Below, piece after piece: positions 7,692 to 15,204 of a stretch of 64,000 nucleotides of DNA. The DNA comes from Methanoculleus sediminis (GTDB taxonomy: Archaea > Halobacteriota > Methanomicrobia > Methanomicrobiales > Methanoculleaceae). Numbering within the stretch: position 1 is the first letter of the stretch; every line of letters starts with the position of its first letter. Location: assembly GCF_001017125.1 (NCBI RefSeq), contig NZ_JXOJ01000001.1, positions 266,133-330,132 of the forward strand. Direction: 5' to 3'. Below the pieces are notes generated by a model. It did not search any database, had not been told where the DNA came from, and saw nothing but the letters and a program-made list of their open reading frames with translations. The position numbers and the translations under genes were made by a program.

Positions 7692-9131
7692 ATGACCGAC
7701 CACCTCACGCTCCTCCAGGTGAACGACTCGCACGGGTACCTGGAGCCGCACCAGGAACTCTTCTATGCCGGCGGGCCGCCGGAGTACCGGACGGCAGGCG
7801 GGTATGCCCGGATTGCCGCGCTCCTTGAGGATGCGCGTGATGAGCGGCCGGGCCGGGTGCTCGCGTTCGACTGCGGCGACACCATCCACGGGACCTACCC
7901 TGCCGTCCAATCGGAAGGCGAGGCGCTCGTCCCGGTCCTGAACGCCCTTGCCTTCGATGCCATGACCGCCCACTGGGAGTTCGCCTACGGCCCGGAGCAG
8001 TTCCGGAAGGTGGCCGGGAGGCTCGATTACCCGGTTCTCGCCGACAACTGCTACGACGACGCGACCGGCAACCCGGTCTTTCCCCCGTACACGGTCTGCG
8101 AGACCGACGACCTGCAGGTGGGCGTCATCGGCATCGCCGCCACCATCGTCGACAAGGTGATGCCGGACTCCTTCTCGGAGGGGATCCACTTCTCTCTCGG
8201 CAACGCCGAACTCCCGGGGCACATTGCCCATCTCCGCAACGAGGAGGGAGTGGACCTCGTCGTGGTGATATCGCACCTGGGATTCCCGCAGGAGGTGAAA
8301 CTCGCCCGCGAGACGGACGGGATCGACGTCCTCCTCTCGGGGCACACCCACAACCGCCTCTTCGAGCCGGCGGTCGTCAACGACACCGTTATCATCCAGT
8401 CGGGCTGTCACGCCTCCTTCCTCGGGCGGCTCGACCTTACGGTCGAGAACCGGCGGATAACGGGGTTCGATCACGAACTCATCGTCGTCGGCGAGGAGGT
8501 TCGGCCTCACCCGGAGGTCGAGGAGATGGTCGAGGGGGTCATGGAACCCCACCGCGAGTACCTCTCCCGGGTCGTCGGGGAGACCCGGACCGGCCTTAAC
8601 CGGAACACGGTTCTTGAGGCCACGATGGACAACCTTCTCCTGCAGGCGCTCATCGACGCCACGGGTGCAGAGATGGCGTTCTCGAACGGCTGGCGCTACG
8701 GCGCCCCGGTGCCGCCCGGCCCGGTCACAATGAATGATCTCTGGGACATCATCCCGGTCAACCCCCCGGTCTCGACGACCGAGATCACCGGCCGGGAACT
8801 CCGGGGGATGATGGAGGAGAACCTTGAGCGGACCTTTTCGCGCGATCCCTACCAGCAGATGGGCGGCTACGTGAAGCGGTGTATGGGGGTCAACCTCTAC
8901 TGCAAGATTGAAAACCCGCCCGGACTCCGGATCCAGGAGTTCTTTGCGGCCGGCAAAAGGCTCGAGTTGGACGCCGTCTATCACGCGGCGTTCGTCACCG
9001 GGCAGGGTGTGCCGCCGAAGTACGGGAAGAACCGGGAGAACCTCGAGATTCATGCAATCGAGGCGCTCGAACGTTACCTGGCAGAAGGGCCCGTCAGCGC
9101 CGATCTCCGCGGGAGCGTGACGGCGATATGA
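7692..9131 (+). CDS. 5'-nucleotidase/SoxB-like dinuclear metallophosphatase
   Basis: 479 residues from the ATG at 7692. The calcineurin-like domain shows LLQVNDSHG (D12, H14), FDCGDT (60-64), SHLG (194-197) and GHTHN (217-221). The usual GNHEFDYG motif is changed to AHWEFAYG (93-100), so the Asn and His of GNHE are His and Trp. I recall an HWE form from SoxB-type sulfohydrolases, to be checked. The C-terminal nucleotidase domain (about 290-479) includes AFSNGWRYG. There is no signal peptide, so it should act in the cytoplasm, unlike UshA or SoxB. The next gene, DsrE-like, overlaps by four bases. Confidence 0.8.
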   Translation: MTDHLTLLQVNDSHGYLEPHQELFYAGGPPEYRTAGGYARIAALLEDARDERPGRVLAFDCGDTIHGTYPAVQSEGEALVPVLNALAFDAMTAHWEFAYGPEQFRKVAGRLDYPVLADNCYDDATGNPVFPPYTVCETDDLQVGVIGIAATIVDKVMPDSFSEGIHFSLGNAELPGHIAHLRNEEGVDLVVVISHLGFPQEVKLARETDGIDVLLSGHTHNRLFEPAVVNDTVIIQSGCHASFLGRLDLTVENRRITGFDHELIVVGEEVRPHPEVEEMVEGVMEPHREYLSRVVGETRTGLNRNTVLEATMDNLLLQALIDATGAEMAFSNGWRYGAPVPPGPVTMNDLWDIIPVNPPVSTTEITGRELRGMMEENLERTFSRDPYQQMGGYVKRCMGVNLYCKIENPPGLRIQEFFAAGKRLELDAVYHAAFVTGQGVPPKYGKNRENLEIHAIEALERYLAEGPVSADLRGSVTAI

Positions 9132-9466
9132 CGCCCCCGCCGAAGGTCGCCGTCCACCTGGACGAGCGCGAAAAGGCGGCCCTTGTGCTGCGGAACACAA
9201 AGAACCTCGTCGAAGATCTTGCAGGTGTCGAGGTGGAGGTGGTCGCCCATGCCGACGGGGTGGAACCTCTACGTACCGGCGGCCCGCAGGCGGCGCTCAT
9301 GGCGCAACTTGCGGGCCGCGGAGTGCGGTTCGTCGTCTGCGAGAACACTCTCCGTTCCCGGAACCTGTCGGAGAAGGATTTTCCCGGTTACGTTGAAACC
9401 GTCCCGTCCGCGATCGTGGAGCTGGTCGTCAGGCAGGCGGAGGGCTGGCACTATCTTCGGCCGTAA
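9128..9466 (+). CDS. DsrE/F-like sulfur-relay family protein
   Basis: 112 residues, starting at an ATGA overlap with the metallophosphatase. The flavodoxin-like DsrE fold is suggested by MTPPPKVAVHLDEREKAALV at the N-terminus and by RFVVCENTL near residue 76. That cysteine is where DsrE relatives carry their persulfide. DsrE proteins pass sulfane sulfur between enzymes; many relatives are uncharacterised. The overlap with a SoxB-like enzyme makes a sulfur-related role attractive but unproven. Confidence 0.75.
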   Translation: MTPPPKVAVHLDEREKAALVLRNTKNLVEDLAGVEVEVVAHADGVEPLRTGGPQAALMAQLAGRGVRFVVCENTLRSRNLSEKDFPGYVETVPSAIVELVVRQAEGWHYLRP

Positions 9467-9470
9467 AAAA
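9465..9470 (-). terminator. T-run terminator after rps8e
   Basis: On the minus strand six T residues lie about 11 bases after the rps8e stop codon. The run overlaps the stop of the convergent DsrE-like gene. Confidence 0.45.
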
Positions 9471-9480
9471 GATGGGTGTC

Positions 9481-9858
9481 TTATGCGAGCAGAACGGCGT
9501 TGACGACGCCGTCCTGGCTCGGTCTGCTGACGATCCGCGCGCGCCCCATCTCGGTCTTGATGATGGCGCCCTTCGTCAGGAGGTTCCGCCGGACGTAGTT
9601 CGGGTTGGCGCTGTTCGCCTCGACCGTCTCGATCTTCGCCTTTTTGGTCTCGCCGGTTGCGGGGTTCGAGACCGTCGCGTATTCTACCCGGAGCGCCCGG
9701 ACCTTCTGGTTGCCGCCGAAGGTGCGGACAATTCTCCTGCGTTCTTCACCGATGTGCGTCTCTGCGGGAGCTCTTCCGATCTCCGTTCGCTTCTTGCCCT
9801 GGGAGGTGTGGTAGCGTCCGCCCGATGGCTTCCGTACTGATCTTCCTTGCCACTGCAT
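9481..9858 (-). CDS. rps8e: Small ribosomal subunit protein eS8
   Basis: 125 residues, normal for archaeal S8e. It begins MQWQGRSVRKPSGGRYHTS and has the conserved KKRTEIGRAPAETHIGEE and GGNQKVRALR segments. Structural 30S protein. GGTGGTCAC stands immediately before the ATG as a close Shine-Dalgarno site. It is transcribed alone, convergent with the DsrE-like gene and downstream of hypB on the same strand. Confidence 0.97.
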   Translation of the reverse strand: MQWQGRSVRKPSGGRYHTSQGKKRTEIGRAPAETHIGEERRRIVRTFGGNQKVRALRVEYATVSNPATGETKKAKIETVEANSANPNYVRRNLLTKGAIIKTEMGRARIVSRPSQDGVVNAVLLA

Positions 9859-9926
9859 GTGACCACCGAAATACTCTGCTGAGGACGCAATACCCTTCAG
9901 GGGGTAGCAATCTCCTCGTTAAAGTG

Positions 9927-9937
9927 CTATAACTATT
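9927..9937 (-). promoter_or_regulatory. TATA box of rps8e
   Basis: Minus-strand AGTTATAGCAC lies about 70-80 bases before the ATG, giving a leader of about 45 bases. It stands between the rps8e start and the end of hypB. Confidence 0.4.
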
Positions 9938-9964
9938 CGAGACCGGGATATTTAACTCTGCTGA

Positions 9965-10612
9965 TCACGCGAGGATCGCGTCCAGCAGCTCGTCCAGCCC
10001 TTCCCCGGTCTTCATGTTCGTCCGGAAGATCTTCATCTCCGGGTTGTAGCGGCGCATATCCGCCTCCATCCGATCGAGGTTGGCGCCGACGAACGGGGCG
10101 AGGTCGACCTTGTTGATGACGCCGATGTTGCTGCTCCGAAACATCATCGGGTGCTTGTTCACCACGTCGTCTCCTTCCGTCGAACTGACGACGACGATCC
10201 TCTTCTCGGCGCCCAGCCGGAAATCGGTCGGACAGACCATGTTGCCGACGTTCTCGATGAAGAGGATGTCGATCTCGTCGAGCGGCAGGTGTTCGATGGC
10301 GTGCTCGACGAGGTGGGCGTCGAGGTGGCACTCCTTCCCGGTGTTCGCGTTGTAGGCCGGGACGTTGAGGGCGACGATCCGCTTGAAATCGTCGTCGCCG
10401 TAGACGTCCCCGGCGATGGCACCGGCGCGGAGGCCCCGGTCGCGGATAAGCGGCACGAGCCGCTCGATCGTGGCGGTCTTCCCCGACCCGATGGCGCCGA
10501 GAAGGTCGAACGCCCGGATGCCGTGGTCCTTGAGGTGGGCCGCGTTGGCATCTGCCAGGCGGTTGTTGACATCGTAGATGTCCTTCTCCACATGGACGTC
10601 GATGTGATGCAT
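9965..10612 (-). CDS. hypB: Hydrogenase/urease nickel incorporation GTPase HypB
   Basis: 215 residues from ATG 10612 (MHHIDVHVEKDIY). Motifs are the P-loop GAIGSGKT (39-46), NTGKECHLDAH with the Cys-His pair used for metal at the dimer interface, ENVGNMVCP, and NKVDLAPF for guanine binding. HypB uses GTP hydrolysis to deliver nickel to [NiFe] hydrogenases, which methanogens need for H2 uptake. It lacks the N-terminal Cys motif and His-rich stretch of some bacterial forms. An in-frame ATG at 10630 is less likely because a TATA box 28 bases before 10612 predicts a leaderless start there. hypA is not adjacent. Confidence 0.95.
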   Translation of the reverse strand: MHHIDVHVEKDIYDVNNRLADANAAHLKDHGIRAFDLLGAIGSGKTATIERLVPLIRDRGLRAGAIAGDVYGDDDFKRIVALNVPAYNANTGKECHLDAHLVEHAIEHLPLDEIDILFIENVGNMVCPTDFRLGAEKRIVVVSSTEGDDVVNKHPMMFRSSNIGVINKVDLAPFVGANLDRMEADMRRYNPEMKIFRTNMKTGEGLDELLDAILA

Positions 10613-10635
10613 GGTATGTACTGTGATCATGATCT

Positions 10636-10644
10636 GTTTATAGG
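10636..10644. promoter_or_regulatory. One TATA-like box equidistant from two divergent starts
   Basis: gtttatagg (CCTATAAAC on the other strand) has its centre at 10640. This is 28 bases from the ATG of SRP19 (10668) and 28 bases from the ATG of hypB (10612). Neither start has a Shine-Dalgarno sequence. One box could therefore set both leaderless start sites, in opposite directions. Confidence 0.45.
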
Positions 10645-10667
10645 TTAACCACCTAGATCTTACAACT

Positions 10668-10940
10668 ATGAGCGCTGAACGCATCCTGTACCCCTGTTAT
10701 TTCGACACCACGCTCGAGCGGCGGGAAGGGCGTCGCGTTGCTAAAAGTTTCGGCGTGAAGTCCCCGGAACTCCCCGCGATCGAGGCCGTCCTGCGGAAGA
10801 TGAAGGTCCCGCACCGGGTGGAAGAGCACCACCATCCCGCCCGGTGGGCCGAGCGCGAAGGCCGGATCGTCGTGGAATGGGAGGGGAGCAAGGAAGACCT
10901 GATCCGGAAGGTTGCGAGCGGTCTTGCCGACCGGAAGTGA
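10668..10940 (+). CDS. srp19: Signal recognition particle 19 kDa subunit
   Basis: 90 residues, the usual archaeal length. It begins MSAERILYPCYFDTTLERRE and continues with the conserved GRRVAKSFGVKSPELPAIE helix. The protein binds SRP RNA (helices 6 and 8) and helps SRP54 assemble for membrane targeting. It is predicted leaderless, 28 bases after a TATA box shared with hypB. The PHP-domain gene follows after 5 bases and is likely co-transcribed. Confidence 0.96.
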   Translation: MSAERILYPCYFDTTLERREGRRVAKSFGVKSPELPAIEAVLRKMKVPHRVEEHHHPARWAEREGRIVVEWEGSKEDLIRKVASGLADRK

Positions 10941-10945
10941 CCGCG

Positions 10946-11590
10946 ATGTACGACCTGCACACCCATACCCTCCTCTCCGACGGCGAACTCCTCCCGACCG
11001 AGCTGGTTCGCCGGGCCGCCGTGCTCGGCTACGAGACGCTCGCGATCACCGACCACGCGGACGCCTCCAACCTCGCGCACCTGGTGGAGGCGGCAGAGAG
11101 CGTCCGGGAATCGGCGCGGTGCTACGGCGTGAACCTGCTTGTCGGGGTGGAGCTCACCCACGTCCCGCCGTCCCTGATCCCGGCGTTTGCACGCGATGCA
11201 AAGAGATTCGGTGCCGATATCGTCGTGGTCCACGGCGAGACGGTGGTGGAGCCGGTCGCCCCGGGAACCAACCGCGCCGCATGCGCGTGCGAGTACGTAG
11301 ACGTGCTCGGTCATCCCGGGCTCATAGCGATCGAGGATGCGCGCGCGGCCGCGCAGCACGGGGTGGCGCTCGAGATCACCTCGCGAGGGGGACATAATCG
11401 CACCAACGGTCACGTGGTGCGGGCGGCGCGGGAGGCCGGGTGCCGGCTCGTGGTCGATTCCGATACGCATGCTCCGTCCGATCTGATGTCAAAGGAGTCG
11501 CGGTGGGCGGTCGCGCTCGGCGCCGGGTTGACGGAGGCGGAATCCCGGGAGACTCTCTCTCTGGATATAAATCGGCTTCTTCAGAAGTGA
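10946..11590 (+). CDS. PHP-domain phosphoesterase, histidinol-phosphatase type
   Basis: 214 residues from MYDLHTHTLLSDGELLPTEL, with HTH plus SDGE as the metal-binding start of a PHP domain. Later ligands appear as ITDHAD, VGVELTH, VVVHGE, LGHPG and DSDTHAP. This is close to a full set for a trinuclear metal site. The group includes histidinol phosphatases and nucleases, and the physiological substrate is unknown. It sits 5 bases after SRP19. The longer open frame starting at 10844 only reads through the SRP19 gene. Confidence 0.85.
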   Translation: MYDLHTHTLLSDGELLPTELVRRAAVLGYETLAITDHADASNLAHLVEAAESVRESARCYGVNLLVGVELTHVPPSLIPAFARDAKRFGADIVVVHGETVVEPVAPGTNRAACACEYVDVLGHPGLIAIEDARAAAQHGVALEITSRGGHNRTNGHVVRAAREAGCRLVVDSDTHAPSDLMSKESRWAVALGAGLTEAESRETLSLDINRLLQK

Positions 11591-11610
11591 GATGTGGTAT
11601 TTATAATTTA

Positions 11611-11627
11611 GCAAAAACTTTTTATAA
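11611..11627 (+). promoter_or_regulatory. BRE and TATA box of the gar1-tfb operon
   Basis: gcaaaaac followed by TTTTTATAA is a close match to an archaeal BRE plus TATA box. The start site would be near 11650, with a leader of about 45 bases. A second AT-rich run (aatatatatatgtt, 11638-11651) could be an alternative box. Confidence 0.55.
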
Positions 11628-11692
11628 TCTAATGGTCAATATATATATGTTACTAAATACGCCCGGATATAGTATCCCCTAGAGGTTGCAGT

Positions 11693-11917
11693 TTGCGGTT
11701 AATCGGTCGTTCTGTAAGTGTTTGCGGCAATCGCTTGTTAATCTTGCGATGTGATGCTGCACAGTTGCCCCGTCTCTACGGTGAGGCTGTGGATCGCCGG
11801 TTAAAACCCGTAGGGAAGGTAGTTGACATATTTGGGAATATATCATCGCCTTATGCCGTAGTCCTCTGCAACAACGGCTGCTCCGTGCAGGTTGGCGAGA
11901 AGATCTTTGCGAGATAG
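11693..11917 (+). CDS. gar1: H/ACA RNP subunit Gar1
   Basis: 74 residues from a TTG start with agaggt 6 bases upstream; there is no usable ATG. The sequence MRLIGRSVSVCGNRLLILR, followed by KPVGKVVDIFGNISSPYAVV, fits the Gar1/Naf1 beta-barrel. Gar1 binds Cbf5 in H/ACA ribonucleoproteins that make pseudouridine in rRNA. It stands 11 bases before tfb, a pairing common in euryarchaea. Confidence 0.9.
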   Translation: MRLIGRSVSVCGNRLLILRCDAAQLPRLYGEAVDRRLKPVGKVVDIFGNISSPYAVVLCNNGCSVQVGEKIFAR

Positions 11918-11928
11918 GTGTATAATCG

Positions 11929-12942
11929 ATGGCTGAAGTAGAAAAATTAAAACAGCTGCAGTTGCAGCGCGAGGCCCTGAAGAAGAGAGGGGAGCAGAAG
12001 GTCAAGGAGACGGAGAAGAAGCGCACCGAAGAGAGCGTTCAGTCCGTCTGCCCCGAGTGCGGCAGCCGCCAGCTCGTCCACGACTACGAGCGCGCGGAAC
12101 TCGTATGCCAGAACTGCGGTCTCGTTCTCGACGAGGAGTTCATCGACCGCGGCCCCGAGTGGCGTGCATTCGATCACGATCAGCGCATGAAGCGCTCCCG
12201 TGTCGGCGCACCGATGACGTTCACGATCCACGACAAGGGTCTCTCGACGATGATCGACTGGCGGAACCGTGACTCCTACGGCCGCGCGATCTCGAGCAAG
12301 AACCGCGCCCAGCTCTACCGGCTCCGGAAGTGGCAGCGGCGTATCCGTGTCTCGAACGCGACCGAGCGGAACCTGGCGTTCGCGCTCTCGGAACTGGACC
12401 GGATGGCCTCCGCGCTCGGCCTGCCCCGGAACGTGCGCGAGACCGCCGCGGTCGTCTACCGCGACGCCGTGGACAAGAACCTGATCCGCGGCCGGAGTAT
12501 CGAGGGTGTCGCGGCGGCGGCGCTGTATGCGGCGTGCCGGCAGTGCAGCGTCCCCCGGACGCTGGACGAGATTGCCGAGGTCTCCCGTGTATCCCGTAAG
12601 GAGATCGGCCGCACCTACCGGTTCATCTCCCGCGAGCTCGGGTTAAAGCTCCTGCCGACGTCCCCGATCGACTACGTACCGCGCTTCTGCTCGGGCCTGA
12701 ACCTGAAGGGTGAGGTCCAGAGCCGGGCGGTCGAGATCCTCCGGCAGGCCGGCGAGCGTGAACTTACGAGCGGCAGAGGGCCGACGGGCGTTGCTGCGGC
12801 CGCCATTTACATCTCGTCGATCCTCGGCGGAGAGCGGCGCACCCAGCGCGAAGTCGCCGAGGTTGCGGGCGTGACAGAGGTCACGATCAGGAACAGATAT
12901 AAGGAACTGGCAGAAAAATTAGATATCGAGATCATACTCTGA
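11929..12942 (+). CDS. tfb: Transcription initiation factor TFB
   Basis: 337 residues. After a charged, coiled-coil-like stretch of about 35 residues there is a zinc ribbon (C41, C44, C60, C63: CPECG and CQNCG) and the B-finger region with [15 protein letters not shown]. Two cyclin repeats (about 140-235 and 240-337) follow, ending in a helix-turn-helix ([21 protein letters not shown]) that reads the BRE. It recruits RNA polymerase to TBP-bound promoters. Co-transcribed with gar1. The N-terminal helix before the ribbon is longer than in some TFBs. Confidence 0.97.
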   Translation: MAEVEKLKQLQLQREALKKRGEQKVKETEKKRTEESVQSVCPECGSRQLVHDYERAELVCQNCGLVLDEEFIDRGPEWRAFDHDQRMKRSRVGAPMTFTIHDKGLSTMIDWRNRDSYGRAISSKNRAQLYRLRKWQRRIRVSNATERNLAFALSELDRMASALGLPRNVRETAAVVYRDAVDKNLIRGRSIEGVAAAALYAACRQCSVPRTLDEIAEVSRVSRKEIGRTYRFISRELGLKLLPTSPIDYVPRFCSGLNLKGEVQSRAVEILRQAGERELTSGRGPTGVAAAAIYISSILGGERRTQREVAEVAGVTEVTIRNRYKELAEKLDIEIIL

Positions 12943-12954
12943 TCTCATATCTTC

Positions 12955-13026
12955 GGGCTCGTAGATCAGGGGTAGATCGCTACGTTCGCAACGTAGAGGC
13001 CGCGGGTTCAAATCCCGCCGGGTCCA
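12955..13026 (+). tRNA. tRNA-Ala (anticodon CGC)
   Basis: A 72-base cloverleaf begins GGGCTCGTAGATCAGGGG. The anticodon stem CTACG/CGTAG encloses loop TTCGCAA with anticodon CGC, and the T arm has GGTTCAAATCC. The acceptor stem contains the G3-U70 pair, the identity mark of tRNA-Ala, and the discriminator is A. No intron and no encoded CCA. Confidence 0.95.
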
Positions 13027-13065
13027 TCCGTTCTTTATTATTATTTTCGCGAGATGCATCTGTCC

Positions 13066-13250
13066 ATAGGCGACCGTCAGGTCGCCGGAGGTTTCGAAAG
13101 GGGCGTAGCCCCTTCGTTTGAGAGACGACGTAGCCCCTTCGCGGCTTCGCGCTCTTCGCGTGAGACCTTGTCGCTGCCCCCTACACTTCACCTCACGCGA
13201 AGCCGCGAAGAACGCGAAGTTTTGTTGGGGGTAACTCTCTTTCGCGGCGC
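13066..13250. repeat. Repeat patch: cgcgaag family plus one hairpin module
   Basis: The gap 13027-13290 holds no gene. At 13098-13114 there is a perfect hairpin aaggggc/gta/gcccctt. At 13138-13163 the sequence ttcgcggcttcgcgctcttc leads to cgtga. At 13193-13219 the complement appears as tcacgcgaagccgcgaag plus aacgcgaag. The two arms can fold back on one another around a 29-base centre. Equivalent paired arms occur at 23870-23995, 30475-30599, 54228-54309 and 55952-56027. Confidence 0.75.
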
Positions 13251-13290
13251 TCCTCGCCTATCCCCGGGTGGAGTTCCTCTCCGGCTCCTC

Positions 13291-15045
13291 TTACCGATCC
13301 GGCAGCACCATCTCAAACCACGTTGTTCCCCGTAGCGAGACGTTTGCGGACGCTTTGTTCGAATACGGGTTCACGTAGGTTTCGAGTGCCGTCCTGTTCC
13401 TGGATTCGTTCTCCTGAACGATCCGCAGGTCCCATTGGGAGTAACGGTCGTCCCCGACCGCCGCGTCGCTGACGAACCAGTTCTCTATCGGGAAGCAGCA
13501 CGATTCGACGTCGTTCCTATAGTAGAGGGTCAGTTCGCCGCTGACGTCGGCGTCGCCCGCATTGAACTCCCAGCGCCGGTCGATGCCGGGATTTTCCGGC
13601 GTTCCGCTCACCGCAGCAGCGATCGTGCCCGGCTCCCTCACCTCCGAGACCTCGAGGGCTGCAATCGTCCATCCGCCGGGGTCGGTGAAGTAAACGGTGC
13701 TCTCCTCCGGCTCCGCCGGTACCTCGACGGAGGCGGTATAGGGCTCCCCGGAGCCGGGCGTGTTCGCTCTTTCGATGAACCGGTAGCGGAGCCGGACGAA
13801 ATCCAGCACCGCTTCGGTGTGGTACGCCAGGTAGCCGAGATCGCCGTGGTGGTTCTGCGGGTGTAGCGCGAATGCCTCCTCCCCCGGCGTGATGTTCAGC
13901 CTGTTTCCGATCGTCTCCGTGTGAAGAGCGAGCTGCCCGGCATAATAGTCTTCGATGAAGACCTCGTCCATCAGGAACGCCATGCGCCGATCGAGGCGTT
14001 CACGGAGTGCGGGAGTCTCGAGGAACTTCCTCACCAGGTCGTTGTCCCAGCCGCTCGCTATCGCCGACTCATATCCGAAATAGTCGTTGACCGTAGCGCT
14101 TCTCCGGGTATGCGAACCGAACGTCAGATCCTTGTCCCAGGGTATGACCTTCCACTCCGCATCCGGATCTCCGGTGTCCAGGTAGAGCCAGTAGTCGTCG
14201 CCGAAAGAGTCGACATCGCCGATGAGGTAATGGATTGCCAGCCAGTCGATGAAATTGTCCTCATCGAACCGTTCGACAAAGCCTTCTTCGAACTCCGGGC
14301 CGGCAGGAGTCCGGTAGACCCAGGTGACAAGGTCACGGACCGCTCCCCAGTCCGGTTCACCCCGGCTGTCCATGGTCTGTGCGAGAAATGCTTCCGGATC
14401 GTCCTGCTCCCCGATGGGATACCCGAAGACCGAGAGGCGGTCGACTCCCGACAGGCCGAAGTTGCTCCTGAAATCGTCGGCAACCAGTGTCCCTGCAGGG
14501 TTCAGGCCGTTGCTTGCGAGCAGATCCCCGTCGACCCGCTCCACGTGAACGTACAGGCCTTCGTAGATGTCGTTGATGTACAGGTCGAAGTACCTCGTCC
14601 TCGGCGCCGGCTGCCCGAGGACGTGGAAGAGCTCCATTGAGACCTTCTCCCGCATCATCGTGGGATCGGCGTAGGTGGCTTTCAGGTTCATATCGCTGCT
14701 GCCGAACAGGAACCCCTGAGATTCGTTAAACCGGATGTTGAACGACTTTTTCGGCAACTCTCGCGAAGAAGTGCCCCGGAACCGCACCCCCTCCAGTTCG
14801 ATATCCTCGCCGTCGGGCGAAAGCCGGACATAACCGTCCACCCGCTCGTCGGATGCGTCTCCGCGGGTATACAACTCGACGAGATCCTTCCAGCCCACGT
14901 AGAGGTACAGATCCTGCACACCGGAGTCCGGACTGCTCGCGTTCTCCTGTCCCGCTGCCGTGGGTATGGCGAAGGCTATCAGAGACAGCACAATGAGCAT
15001 GCCGGACACAGCCCGGCCCGCAGAATCCATTGCCATGGCCCGCAT
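13291..15045 (-). CDS. Secreted CotH-kinase-family protein
   Basis: 584 residues starting with a signal peptide (hydrophobic SGMLIVLSLIAFAIP, likely cleaved after TAAGQ), so it acts outside the cell. The CotH fold shows GVRFRGTSSRELPKKSFNIR (about 87-106), YEGLYVHVERVD (about 165), and VIPWDKDLTFG (about 305) with the acidic metal ligands. CotH proteins include an atypical protein kinase of spore coats; many relatives are untested. The C-terminal 150 residues look like a beta-sandwich. It stands alone, facing away from the repeat patch. Three in-frame ATGs lie in the first six codons, so the exact start is uncertain. Confidence 0.85.
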   Translation of the reverse strand: MRAMAMDSAGRAVSGMLIVLSLIAFAIPTAAGQENASSPDSGVQDLYLYVGWKDLVELYTRGDASDERVDGYVRLSPDGEDIELEGVRFRGTSSRELPKKSFNIRFNESQGFLFGSSDMNLKATYADPTMMREKVSMELFHVLGQPAPRTRYFDLYINDIYEGLYVHVERVDGDLLASNGLNPAGTLVADDFRSNFGLSGVDRLSVFGYPIGEQDDPEAFLAQTMDSRGEPDWGAVRDLVTWVYRTPAGPEFEEGFVERFDEDNFIDWLAIHYLIGDVDSFGDDYWLYLDTGDPDAEWKVIPWDKDLTFGSHTRRSATVNDYFGYESAIASGWDNDLVRKFLETPALRERLDRRMAFLMDEVFIEDYYAGQLALHTETIGNRLNITPGEEAFALHPQNHHGDLGYLAYHTEAVLDFVRLRYRFIERANTPGSGEPYTASVEVPAEPEESTVYFTDPGGWTIAALEVSEVREPGTIAAAVSGTPENPGIDRRWEFNAGDADVSGELTLYYRNDVESCCFPIENWFVSDAAVGDDRYSQWDLRIVQENESRNRTALETYVNPYSNKASANVSLRGTTWFEMVLPDR

Positions 15046-15204
15046 TCATACCGTGAGACGGCATTAAGGTTGCCTCCCGGATACACGCTCATCCGCGCCG
15101 GAAGTCATGGCCGATGGAGCTTTAACGCCGTTTCTCAAAGCCACTGATTACGAGGCTACGTCTACGTAAAAATTTGCAGAACAGGGGAGTTCCCCTGTTC
15201 TTGG

